DNA of 64,000 nucleotides, taken from the NCBI GenBank assembly GCA_944326445.1, contig CALVDZ010000004.1:124001-188000 (forward strand), read 5' to 3'. Position numbers and translations under genes: made by a program. The notes under the pieces are model-generated. The model was not told the origin of the DNA and did not search any database. It saw only the letters and a list, made by a program, of their open reading frames with translations. Origin of the DNA: an uncultured Helicobacter sp. GTDB taxonomy: Bacteria; Campylobacterota; Campylobacteria; Campylobacterales; Helicobacteraceae. Of this stretch, positions 14,556-21,814 are shown piece by piece (position 1 is the stretch's first letter; every line of letters starts with the position of its first letter).

Positions 14556-15948
14556 AATTACAGAATCTAGCACAACTAAGAGCGACTTTATAGAATCTAA
14601 ACAATCTTTAGATTCTATAAAAAGCGGGGTATTTGCACACAACGGAGTGAGTGGGGATTGCTTCCCAGCGAGTGATAACCAAAGTGGGTTTATAGAATCT
14701 GCTCCATTGCATAGTGGCGTTCCTGACGCGCAGACACCAAAACGCGACTTAGATTCTAGGAAATCTCCTGTATGCTCGCGTAGCGGAGTGAGTGGGGATT
14801 TACTCCCCACGAGCGATTGCAATTTGTCGGAGACAAATTGCAATAAAATAATAGAATACGAAAACCTTGCAAAAAGCAATCAAGCCTTTTTTGAGAGCTA
14901 TCAAAAAGACTTCCGAGCCTTTTTAGAAAAAGGCTGGTTTGTGCTTGGCGAAAATGTGCGGGAATTTGAGCAGGAGTTTGCCGAGTTTGTGGGCGTTGCG
15001 CATTGTGTGGGTGTGGCCTCTGGGCTTGATGCGCTTATCCTCGCCCTAGACGCACTAGATTTGCCAAAGGGTAGTGAAGTGCTCGTGCCCTCAAACACCT
15101 ATATCGCCACTATCATCGCGATTATACGAAATGGCTTAAAGCCCGTGCTGATAGAGCCAGACATACAAACCTACAATATCAATCCGCACCATATCAAGCA
15201 GCACATAACCTCCAAAACAAAGGCCATGCTAGTGGTTCATCTCTATGGCAAGGCGTGCGAGATGGATCCACTCACGGCGTTGTGTGAGGAGTATGGCCTG
15301 CACCTTATTGAGGACTGCGCGCAAGCCCATGGAGCGAAGTTTGGGGGCAAAAGCGTGGGGAGCTTTGGGATAGGGTGCTTTAGCTTTTATCCCACAAAAA
15401 ATCTAGGGGCACTCGGCGATGCGGGGGCTATCACGACAAATGACACAAACCTCTATGACAAGCTCCAAGCCCTGCGAAACTACGGCTCACATACCAAATA
15501 TATCAACAAATATTGTGGTTATAACTCTAGGCTTGATGAGATTCAAGCCTATTTTTTACGCAAAAAGCTTGCCTACCTGCCACAAATCACACAACACAAA
15601 AGGGCACTAGCAAATATCTACCTAAAAGAGCTTGATACGAGGGCGTTTATATGCCCCAAAGTGGAGGAGCGGTATTTTGATGTGTATCATATCTTTAATA
15701 TCCGCCACCCCAAACGCGATGAGCTAAAAGCCTACCTGCAAGCAGCGGGGATACAGAGTGAGATTCACTATCCATTACCTCCGCATAAGCAAGAGGGTAT
15801 GAGGGAGTATCTGTCTGGATTTTATCCCATTAGTGAGGAAATCCACGCCACGACGCTAAGCCTCCCCATAGCACTTTTTCACACTAAAGAAGAAATCGCC
15901 TATGTGGCAAGCACGCTCAATACCTACGCACACTCATACAGAATCTAG
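14548..15948 (+). CDS. dTDP-3-keto-6-deoxyhexose 3-aminotransferase (FdtB/QdtB) with inserted N-terminal repeats
   Basis: A PLP-dependent DegT/DnrJ/EryC1 aminotransferase. The catalytic core starts near residue 103 (IEYENLAKSNQAFF) and shows VGVASGLDALILAL, LIEDCAQAHGA, and the PLP lysine in SFYPTKNLGALGDAGA. The family makes dTDP-3-amino-3,6-dideoxyhexose. The core is of normal length, but the first 100 residues are extra: after MDKI come two palindromic repeat modules (14588-14690 and 14749-14841) read in frame, encoding FIESKQSLDSIK and SGVSGD-type peptides. Similar peptides occur within RecG. The frame then resumes at the usual start of the core. ATG 14548 has CACGGAGG upstream and overlaps the ketoisomerase stop. 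No acetyltransferase of the FdtC/QdtC type follows. Confidence 0.85.
   Translation: MDKITESSTTKSDFIESKQSLDSIKSGVFAHNGVSGDCFPASDNQSGFIESAPLHSGVPDAQTPKRDLDSRKSPVCSRSGVSGDLLPTSDCNLSETNCNKIIEYENLAKSNQAFFESYQKDFRAFLEKGWFVLGENVREFEQEFAEFVGVAHCVGVASGLDALILALDALDLPKGSEVLVPSNTYIATIIAIIRNGLKPVLIEPDIQTYNINPHHIKQHITSKTKAMLVVHLYGKACEMDPLTALCEEYGLHLIEDCAQAHGAKFGGKSVGSFGIGCFSFYPTKNLGALGDAGAITTNDTNLYDKLQALRNYGSHTKYINKYCGYNSRLDEIQAYFLRKKLAYLPQITQHKRALANIYLKELDTRAFICPKVEERYFDVYHIFNIRHPKRDELKAYLQAAGIQSEIHYPLPPHKQEGMREYLSGFYPISEEIHATTLSLPIALFHTKEEIAYVASTLNTYAHSYRI
14588..14690 (+). repeat. Three-hairpin coding repeat, degraded copy A
   Basis: It starts with the 11-bp hairpin TAGAATCTAAA / TTTAGATTCTA (14591-14617, loop CAATC). 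It continues with GGAGTGAGTGGGGATT...GCGAGTGATA, matching copy B and the recG copy, but the second stem is imperfect and the third is missing. Confidence 0.7.
14749..14841 (+). repeat. Three-hairpin coding repeat, copy B
   Basis: Contains GTGGGGA/TCCCCAC (14792-14798, 14804-14810; loop TTTAC) and GCAATTTGTC/GACAAATTGC (14819-14828, 14832-14841; loop GGA), with TAGCGGAGTGAG before them and GAGCGAT between. Order and loop sizes match the copy in recG at 33819-33930. Confidence 0.85.
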
Positions 15949-15969
15949 TAAATCCCAAAGGAGCAAACA

Positions 15970-16854
15970 ATGAAAGGAATTATCCTAGCTGGGGGAAGTG
16001 GAAGCAGGCTTTTGCCCCTCACACAGAGTATTGTCAAGCAACTTTTGCCCATATACGACAAGCCTATGATTTATTATCCCCTATCGGTGCTTATGCTAGG
16101 CAATATTAGGGAGATTCTCATCATCTCCACTCCTAAAGACTTGCCACGATTTGAGGAGATGTTTGGCGATGGGGCGCATTTGGGGCTAGAGATTCACTAC
16201 GCTATTCAGGAGCGGCCAAATGGCTTGGCTGAAGCGTTTTTGATAGGCAAAGAATTTGTGGGCGATGATGATGTGTGTCTTATCTTAGGCGATAACCTCA
16301 TCTATGGAGAGGGTTTGACAAGAATCCTGCGCCAAAGCGCGCAAAATGTCGCACAAACCAAAAAGGCGATGATATTTGGCTACTATGTGCAAAATCCACA
16401 ACACTATGGCGTGATAGAGTTTGCCAAATCAAGCGAGGGCTTTGAGGTGGTATCTATCGAAGAAAAGCCAAATGAGCCAAAGAGTCATTATGCGGCAATT
16501 GGCTTGTATTTTTACCCAAATGATGTGCTCACAAAAGCCACGCAAATCTCTCCCTCTCATCGCGGCGAGCTAGAGATTACCTCTATAAACCAACTCTACC
16601 TACAAGAAAAGCGTCTCAATGCAGAGATACTAGGCAGAGGGTATGCGTGGCTTGATACCGGCACACACCAAAGCCTTTTAGAAGCTGGGAACTTCATCGA
16701 GATTATCGAAAAACGCCAAGGGCTAAAAATCGCTTGCCTTGAAGAGATAGCCTACAAAATGCGCTTTATCTCGCACCAACAACTTATACAACTAGGAGAA
16801 CAAATGAGCAAAAACCAATATGGACAATATCTTTTGCAGGTAGCCCAACAATGA
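15970..16854 (+). CDS. rmlA: Glucose-1-phosphate thymidylyltransferase
   Basis: A 294-residue protein with the classic RmlA pattern: KGIILAGGSGSRLLPLT at the N-terminus, KQLLPIYDKPMIYYPLS, the uridine/thymidine-binding ILGDNLIYGEG, and EEKPNEPKSHYAAIGLYFY. It joins glucose-1-phosphate and dTTP to give dTDP-glucose, the entry to the dTDP-sugar pathway encoded around it. Length is normal. AAAGGAG lies 8 bases before the ATG, and the stop overlaps the rmlB start (ATGA), so the two are translationally coupled. rmlC and rmlD are absent here, so the pathway does not go to rhamnose in this cluster. Confidence 0.95.
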   Translation: MKGIILAGGSGSRLLPLTQSIVKQLLPIYDKPMIYYPLSVLMLGNIREILIISTPKDLPRFEEMFGDGAHLGLEIHYAIQERPNGLAEAFLIGKEFVGDDDVCLILGDNLIYGEGLTRILRQSAQNVAQTKKAMIFGYYVQNPQHYGVIEFAKSSEGFEVVSIEEKPNEPKSHYAAIGLYFYPNDVLTKATQISPSHRGELEITSINQLYLQEKRLNAEILGRGYAWLDTGTHQSLLEAGNFIEIIEKRQGLKIACLEEIAYKMRFISHQQLIQLGEQMSKNQYGQYLLQVAQQ

Positions 16855-17870
16855 GAAACATACTCATCACAGGGGGAGCTGGCTTTATCGGCAGCAATTT
16901 TATAGAGTTTTTTATGGACAAATACCCGCATTACACCATCATCAATCTCGACAAGCTGACATACGCGGGGAATTTAGAGAATCTAAAAGCCGTGCGAGAG
17001 AGGGCAAACTACACCTTTATCCAAGGCGATATTTGCGATAAAACGCTGCTAAGGCAGATATTTGAATCTCATAAGATAGATTCTGTGATTCACTTCGCTG
17101 CGCAATCCCATGTCGATAATTCCATAAAATCTCCAAAATCCTTTATCCAAACAAATATCCTAGGCACATTCACGCTCTTAGAGGTAGCTAAAGAATCTTG
17201 GCTAGATACTGGGCTAAAGCACAAAACGCCATTTGGGATTTTTCATCATATCAGCACCGATGAAGTGTATGGCTCACTAGGCAGCAGCGGGCTTTTTAGT
17301 GAATCTAGCCCGTATGCGCCAAACTCGCCCTATGCAGCCTCTAAGGCATCAAGCGATATGCTCGTGCGAAGCTTTCATCACACCTATGGCTTAAGGACTT
17401 TTATCACTAATTGTTCAAACAACTATGGCCCAAAACAACACAGCGAAAAGCTCATACCCACAATCATACGCAAGGCACTTTTAGGCGAGGAGATCCCCAT
17501 CTATGGCGATGGGGGTAATGTGCGGGATTGGCTCTATGTTTTGGATCATTGTGAAGCGATTGATAGAGTGTTTCACTCACAAGCCTACGGAGAAACCTAC
17601 AACATCGGTGGCAATAACGAATACACCAACATACAAATCGCCCAAAAAATTTGCGCAATCCTTGATGAGATAGCCCCTAGAGAAGGTGGCGGCACATACG
17701 CAAGCCAAATCACTTTTGTGCAAGATAGGCTAGGACATGATAGGCGTTATGCCATCAATGCGTCTAAAATACGCGAGACTCTAGGCTGGCAGCACTCTTT
17801 TAGCTTTGAAGATTCACTGCGAGATACAATCATTTGGTATCACAATGTATTGACACACAAACCACAATAA
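16851..17870 (+). CDS. rmlB: dTDP-glucose 4,6-dehydratase
   Basis: A 339-residue short-chain dehydrogenase/reductase. It shows the NAD-binding ITGGAGFIGSNFIEFF at the N-terminus, HFAAQSHVDNS, the catalytic HISTDEVYGSLG, and the YAASKASSD block with the YxxxK pair, then NCSNNYGPKQHSEKLIPT. It converts dTDP-glucose to dTDP-4-keto-6-deoxyglucose, the substrate of the ketoisomerase at 14190. Length is normal. The start overlaps the rmlA stop by four bases, and the first methyltransferase follows after 9 bases. Confidence 0.95.
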   Translation: MRNILITGGAGFIGSNFIEFFMDKYPHYTIINLDKLTYAGNLENLKAVRERANYTFIQGDICDKTLLRQIFESHKIDSVIHFAAQSHVDNSIKSPKSFIQTNILGTFTLLEVAKESWLDTGLKHKTPFGIFHHISTDEVYGSLGSSGLFSESSPYAPNSPYAASKASSDMLVRSFHHTYGLRTFITNCSNNYGPKQHSEKLIPTIIRKALLGEEIPIYGDGGNVRDWLYVLDHCEAIDRVFHSQAYGETYNIGGNNEYTNIQIAQKICAILDEIAPREGGGTYASQITFVQDRLGHDRRYAINASKIRETLGWQHSFSFEDSLRDTIIWYHNVLTHKPQ

Positions 17871-17879
17871 GGAGTTTCC

Positions 17880-18686
17880 ATGCAACAACTAATCATTAAG
17901 ATTCTAAAAGGCTTTTTACATCTACTCAAAGACATCAGGAATTATTATAGATTCCCAAGGGCTTATATCGCTTATCGGGGCGTATTTAGGGATTTTGCAC
18001 AGGCACAAGAGAGCTCACCAAATCGCAAAAGCCAAACATATAGCGATGAGAGCTTAGAAAAAAATATAGAAAATGCGCATACAACGCAGATAGCAAATAC
18101 AGAGTATCCATTCTTTTTTTGGCTACACACGCTTGTGGGCGCAAACCAAAAAAGTCGTGTGTGCGACTTCGGCGGCGGGTTTGGGCGGCATTATTTCCAC
18201 TACACTGCCGCTACTAAAAGCGATTTAGAATGGATAGTCTGTGAGCTACCCCACAAAGTGGAGGCGGCAGAAGCGAGGTTTGCAAACCTTGAGGGCAAAC
18301 GCCTCTCTTTTAGCTCCGATATGTCTGTGGCGCACAAATGCGATATTTTGCTCTCCTCTTCTGCGTTTCAGTATATAGAGAATCTCAATGAGATTCTACA
18401 AAGGCTATTAGGGGGGGGGGCAGCACACATTTTGCTCGCACGGCTTCCTATGCAGACGACTACCTCCACATTTAGCACATTACAAAATGTATGCAACGAC
18501 TTTTTTACCCCAATGTATATTTTCAATAAAGATGAATTTGTGGGGTATTTTACCGCCTTGGGATACGAGCTAGTCGATATGTGGGACGATCCCTTTGATA
18601 GTATCACTTTGCCATTCCATAGGGACATAGACATACACTTTTGTGGGTTTTACTTCAAACTCACTACCAATGCAACCAAACTATAA
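17880..18686 (+). CDS. TIGR04325-type methyltransferase, copy 1, phase variable (ON)
   Basis: A 268-residue putative SAM-dependent methyltransferase of the TIGR04325 kind. It has a basic start, FFFWLHTL, the SAM-binding glycine loop CDFGGGFGRHYFHY near residue 98, then SSSAFQYIENL and LARLPMQTTTS. A G tract of ten bases lies within the core at codons 178-181 and encodes LLGGGAAH, so most length changes would remove the last third of the protein; the present length is in frame. It is nearly identical to the next gene at both ends but not in the middle. AAGGAG lies before the ATG. By context it probably methylates a sugar of the surface glycan; this is inference. Confidence 0.75.
   Translation: MQQLIIKILKGFLHLLKDIRNYYRFPRAYIAYRGVFRDFAQAQESSPNRKSQTYSDESLEKNIENAHTTQIANTEYPFFFWLHTLVGANQKSRVCDFGGGFGRHYFHYTAATKSDLEWIVCELPHKVEAAEARFANLEGKRLSFSSDMSVAHKCDILLSSSAFQYIENLNEILQRLLGGGAAHILLARLPMQTTTSTFSTLQNVCNDFFTPMYIFNKDEFVGYFTALGYELVDMWDDPFDSITLPFHRDIDIHFCGFYFKLTTNATKL
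18411..18420 (+). repeat. Poly-G tract (10 G) in methyltransferase copy 1
   Basis: Ten Gs in the context CTATTA-G10-CAGCACA, the same flanks as at 8806. In frame (ON). Eleven Gs stop within about 22 codons; nine give a longer out-of-frame tail. Confidence 0.9.
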
Positions 18687-18699
18687 ACAAGGAGTGCTT

Positions 18700-19512
18700 A
18701 TGCAACAAGCAATTATCAAGATTCTAAAAAATTTTGTGAATCTCCTCAAAGACATCAGGAATTATTATAGATTCCCAAGGGCTTATATCGCTTATCGGGG
18801 TGTGTTTAGGGATTTTGCACAGGCACAAGAGAGCTCGCCAAATCGCAAAAGCCAAACATATAGCGATGAGATAGTAGAGAGAGACGCACGAAACATTCTC
18901 ACGACACAAATCACAAATATGGAGTATCCATTCTTTTTTTGGCTGCACACATTACTAAGCAAAAACCAACACTATCGCGTATTTGACTTTGGCGGAGGCT
19001 TTGGGGGACATTATTTCCACTATGCCGCCGCTACGCACACAAACCCACAATGGATAGTTTGTGAGCTACCGCACAAAGTGGAGGCGGCAAATGAGGCATT
19101 AAAAAAAGAGATGAAGGGCACAAATCTCTCTTTTACCTCCGATATATCCGCCTCGCATACATGCAATATCTTAGTATCCTCTGGTGCCCTTCAGTATATA
19201 GAAGATCTTTTAGGAATGTTAAAAAATCTGCTAGGGGGGGGGCAAGAGCATGTTTTGCTTACGCGACTTCCTATGCAAACCACCGCTCCCACTTTTGTAT
19301 CGCTACAAAATGTGCATAATAGCTTCTTTACTCCCTATCATATTTTCAATAAAGATGAGTTTATACAACGCTTCATTGATTTGGGCTATGAGCTAGTCGA
19401 TATGTGGGACGATCCCTTTGATAGTATCACTTTGCCATTCCATAGGGACATAGACATACACTTTTGTGGGTTTTACTTTCGATTGCACCCCACAAAGACC
19501 AACAAAATATGA
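18700..19512 (+). CDS. TIGR04325-type methyltransferase, copy 2, phase variable (ON)
   Basis: A 270-residue paralogue of the preceding gene. The first 65 residues and the last 40 are almost identical to copy 1, at DNA level too, while the middle (about 70-180) differs by many changes. The SAM loop FDFGGGFGGHYFHY and QYIEDLLGM are present. The G tract here has nine bases (codons 179-181), in frame. I chose the ATG at 18700, with AAGGAG upstream, over an upstream frame that overlaps copy 1. The pair may be two specificities kept alike at the ends by gene conversion. No other domain is seen. Confidence 0.75.
   Translation: MQQAIIKILKNFVNLLKDIRNYYRFPRAYIAYRGVFRDFAQAQESSPNRKSQTYSDEIVERDARNILTTQITNMEYPFFFWLHTLLSKNQHYRVFDFGGGFGGHYFHYAAATHTNPQWIVCELPHKVEAANEALKKEMKGTNLSFTSDISASHTCNILVSSGALQYIEDLLGMLKNLLGGGQEHVLLTRLPMQTTAPTFVSLQNVHNSFFTPYHIFNKDEFIQRFIDLGYELVDMWDDPFDSITLPFHRDIDIHFCGFYFRLHPTKTNKI
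19234..19242 (+). repeat. Poly-G tract (9 G) in methyltransferase copy 2
   Basis: Nine Gs in the context CTGCTA-G9-CAAGAG; in frame (ON). It sits at the homologous position to the tract at 18411 but with a different right flank. Confidence 0.9.
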
Positions 19513-19518
19513 TACAAT
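19513..19518 (+). promoter_or_regulatory. Candidate -10 box (TACAAT) for the leader ORF and GT2 gene
   Basis: TACAAT lies directly after the stop of methyltransferase copy 2 and 28 bases before a small ORF with a ribosome site. It could give the last two genes of the operon their own promoter. Confidence 0.45.
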
Positions 19519-19545
19519 GGCGGCAAACAAAAAAAGAGGCTTGTA

Positions 19546-19641
19546 ATGATTTGTGTAAAATGTCCAAAAATGATAGATTCCTTTCTCATTAACGACAACA
19601 AACATATAGCATCTAAGGGGGGGGGGCAGAATATAGACTAA
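19546..19641 (+). CDS. Small leader ORF with a poly-G tract (31 codons in this phase)
   Basis: ATG at 19546 is preceded by AAAGAGG. As present it encodes MICVKCPKMIDSFLINDNKH and 11 more residues, stopping at TAA 19639-19641 just after a ten-base G tract. With eleven Gs the frame stays open for 62 residues and stops at TAG 19731-19733, overlapping the ATG at 19724 of the GT2 gene. With nine it stops at once. I propose it controls translation of the following gene rather than making a functional peptide. It could also be the stub of a lost gene. Confidence 0.4.
   Translation: MICVKCPKMIDSFLINDNKHIASKGGGQNID
19617..19626 (+). repeat. Poly-G tract (10 G) in the leader of the GT2 gene
   Basis: Ten Gs between TCTAA and CAGAATA, about 100 bases upstream of the GT2 start. 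It can act on the leader ORF frame or on mRNA structure. Confidence 0.9.
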
Positions 19642-19723
19642 TCCCCCTCCCCGCCCCTCCTGTCAATCCACACACTTTCCCCGCACCTTGTAGCATCTCT
19701 CATCTCTCCACTGAGGCTTACCA

Positions 19724-20863
19724 ATGCGCATAGGCCTCATAGTCCCCGTGTATAATGTAGAAAAGTATCTGGCAAAATGCTTAGATTCTATCCTAGCCCA
19801 AAGTTACCAAGACTTTGTGATTGTCCTTGTCAATGACGCAAGCACGGATTGTAGTCGTGATATTTGCTTTACATACTATGGGCTTGATAAAAGAATCGTG
19901 GTGCTTGATAGCGTTGCGAACGCTGGCTTGTCCAGCGTTCGCAACGCCGCGCTAAAATTTTTTACACACAAAGGGGCTATAAACACACTTTTTCTCCCAA
20001 ATATCACAATTTACACGCATTTTGAATCTATCCCACAATGCCAATACATAAAATTTGTAGATTCTGATGATAGTATCACTAAAGAATGCCTAGAGATATG
20101 CCTTAAATCCATACAAACCTACCAAGTCGATGTGCTCATACACGATTGGTATTGCATCAATGAATCTGGGCAAATACGCAACCAAATGTTTTTCAAAAAA
20201 TTCCTAGCCCTAGAGGATATGCACTGCTGCACACCTATGGAAGTTGCGACATTTTTTGCCAAACGCAAGAGAGGAGTGGCGGGGTTTGTGTGCAATAGCC
20301 TCTATGACATAAAGCTTTTCTACAACCCTTACGCAAGATTTTTAGAGGGAGTAATCTTTGAAGATGTGCTGAGTTATTTTGTGTTTTTTGCCCTTGTCGA
20401 AAAAGTCGCCTACATACCAGAAATGCTCTATGTAGTCTTTGAGAGAGAGAACTCAACAATGCGTTTTAGAGAGGATAATACAGACATTTTATCATTGCCC
20501 AAATACCAACAACCTCTAGCTAAATTGTTCAAATCTCCCTACAATGCCTATCTTTACCACACGCATTATTCATCTTTGCGTATGGCAAGCGAACTCCTCC
20601 ATTTTGCCCAAATCTACCAAACCCTGCCAACTTCTCAAGCAAGCATACTCCAAGAGCTATACAGAGGGCTTAGAGAAATCCTCTCATCAGCCACATTGAT
20701 CGCCATCCCCATAATGCGCGAAAAAATCGATCCAAACAATGCTAGAAGTCTTTTGCGCTCTCTGTGCGCACCTAAGGTGATTCTAGCCTGCTATACCCCG
20801 AGGCTTTTTTATGGCTTATGGAGGACAAAACGCATTCTTAAAAAACTTATAAAAAGGAAGTAG
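19724..20863 (+). CDS. GT2 family glycosyltransferase
   Basis: A 379-residue inverting GT-A glycosyltransferase. It starts IGLIVPVYNVEKYLAKCLDS, has VNDASTDCS as first aspartate motif, NAGLSSVRNAAL, and the metal-binding YIKFVDSDDSI near residue 115, followed by an acceptor domain with VFERENSTMRF. The C-terminus is basic, suggesting membrane association. Donor sugar is unknown. A weak TGAGG lies before the ATG, and a leader ORF with a G tract lies upstream, so expression may be phase variable. Its stop is followed on the next base by the start of the last operon gene. A perfect 16-bp palindrome lies in the NAGLSSVRNAA motif. Confidence 0.85.
   Translation: MRIGLIVPVYNVEKYLAKCLDSILAQSYQDFVIVLVNDASTDCSRDICFTYYGLDKRIVVLDSVANAGLSSVRNAALKFFTHKGAINTLFLPNITIYTHFESIPQCQYIKFVDSDDSITKECLEICLKSIQTYQVDVLIHDWYCINESGQIRNQMFFKKFLALEDMHCCTPMEVATFFAKRKRGVAGFVCNSLYDIKLFYNPYARFLEGVIFEDVLSYFVFFALVEKVAYIPEMLYVVFERENSTMRFREDNTDILSLPKYQQPLAKLFKSPYNAYLYHTHYSSLRMASELLHFAQIYQTLPTSQASILQELYRGLREILSSATLIAIPIMREKIDPNNARSLLRSLCAPKVILACYTPRLFYGLWRTKRILKKLIKRK
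19911..19947. repeat. Perfect palindrome inside the GT2 coding sequence
   Basis: Perfect 16-bp arms (19911-19926 and 19932-19947) flank the loop CTTGT. It encodes the family motif NAGLSSVRN, and the frame is kept. Confidence 0.95.
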
Positions 20864-21814
20864 ATGCTAGCACCCATTGTCTTATTTGCCTACAATAGAC
20901 CTACACACACCGCAAAAACCCTCAAAAGCCTTCTACAAAATGCCCTAACGGGGCAAAGTGATTTGTTTATTTACTCCGACGCACCAAAAGATTCTAAAGC
21001 TAGGCACAAAGTTACCCGCACAAGGCAATATCTCCGCGCTTTCAAGGCACGATACACACAGGCATTCCAAAACATCACCATCATCGAGCGAGAGCGCAAC
21101 TTTGGCTTGGCGGATTCTATCATCGATGGTGTTACGCACATCATTAAGCAATATGGCAAAATCATCGTCTTAGAAGACGACATACTCGTATCGCCTGTGT
21201 TTTTAGACTATATGAATGACGCCCTCTCGCGCTATGAACAACATAGCAATGTCTGGGCGATCAATGCACACACCCACCCCATAGATCCGCAAGGCCTAGG
21301 GGATTGTTACTTTTGGTACTTCCCTGATCCTTGGGGTTGGGGCACTTGGCACGATAGATGGCAGCATTTTAGACGCGATACACGATATTTTATCAACAAC
21401 TTTAGCAAACAAGAAATTATGGACATCAATCTCAACAACTCCTACAACGCGTGGCAGCAAATCCTCCTAAACAAAAGTGGTAAGATAAAAACTTGGGCTA
21501 TCTTTTTTTACTGCCTTGCCTACAAGCACAATGCCCTAAGCCTCACTCCTAGCACCTCATACATCCACCAAATCGGCCTAGATGGTAGCGGGATACACTG
21601 CAGCAGCTCTGAAGAAGTCTTTAACTCAAAAACCATAAACACAAAATTCCCCATTACTTATCCACAAGAAATCAAAGTCCCTACTCTCGCCCTACAGAGA
21701 ATCTATGCATTCAATAAAAGCCTAAAACTCCCGCTAATAGCAAGGATAAAACGCAAACTAAAAACTATCTCTAAAAAACTTAAAACCCAAATCGCACCCC
21801 GCCCCAGACGCTAA
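20864..21814 (+). CDS. GT2-like glycosyltransferase, paralogue of the fused enzyme
   Basis: A 316-residue enzyme that is the stand-alone form of the N-terminal domain at 9489-11324. APIVLFAYNRPTHTAKTL, VLEDDILVSPVFLDYMND, and WGWGTWHDRWQHFRRDTRYF are shared, with the EDD aspartates as likely metal ligands. The C-terminus is strongly basic. It starts on the base after the previous stop and is the last gene of the glycan operon. Its 3' end overlaps the convergent autotransporter gene by 35 bases. No G tract lies within it. Sugar and acceptor are unknown. Confidence 0.8.
   Translation: MLAPIVLFAYNRPTHTAKTLKSLLQNALTGQSDLFIYSDAPKDSKARHKVTRTRQYLRAFKARYTQAFQNITIIERERNFGLADSIIDGVTHIIKQYGKIIVLEDDILVSPVFLDYMNDALSRYEQHSNVWAINAHTHPIDPQGLGDCYFWYFPDPWGWGTWHDRWQHFRRDTRYFINNFSKQEIMDINLNNSYNAWQQILLNKSGKIKTWAIFFYCLAYKHNALSLTPSTSYIHQIGLDGSGIHCSSSEEVFNSKTINTKFPITYPQEIKVPTLALQRIYAFNKSLKLPLIARIKRKLKTISKKLKTQIAPRPRR

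Noticed and set aside
14588..14841. A CRISPR array in the aminotransferase insertion
   Set aside because: The two repeats are unequal, are separated by unrelated coding DNA and form internal hairpins; there is no regular spacer length and no cas gene.
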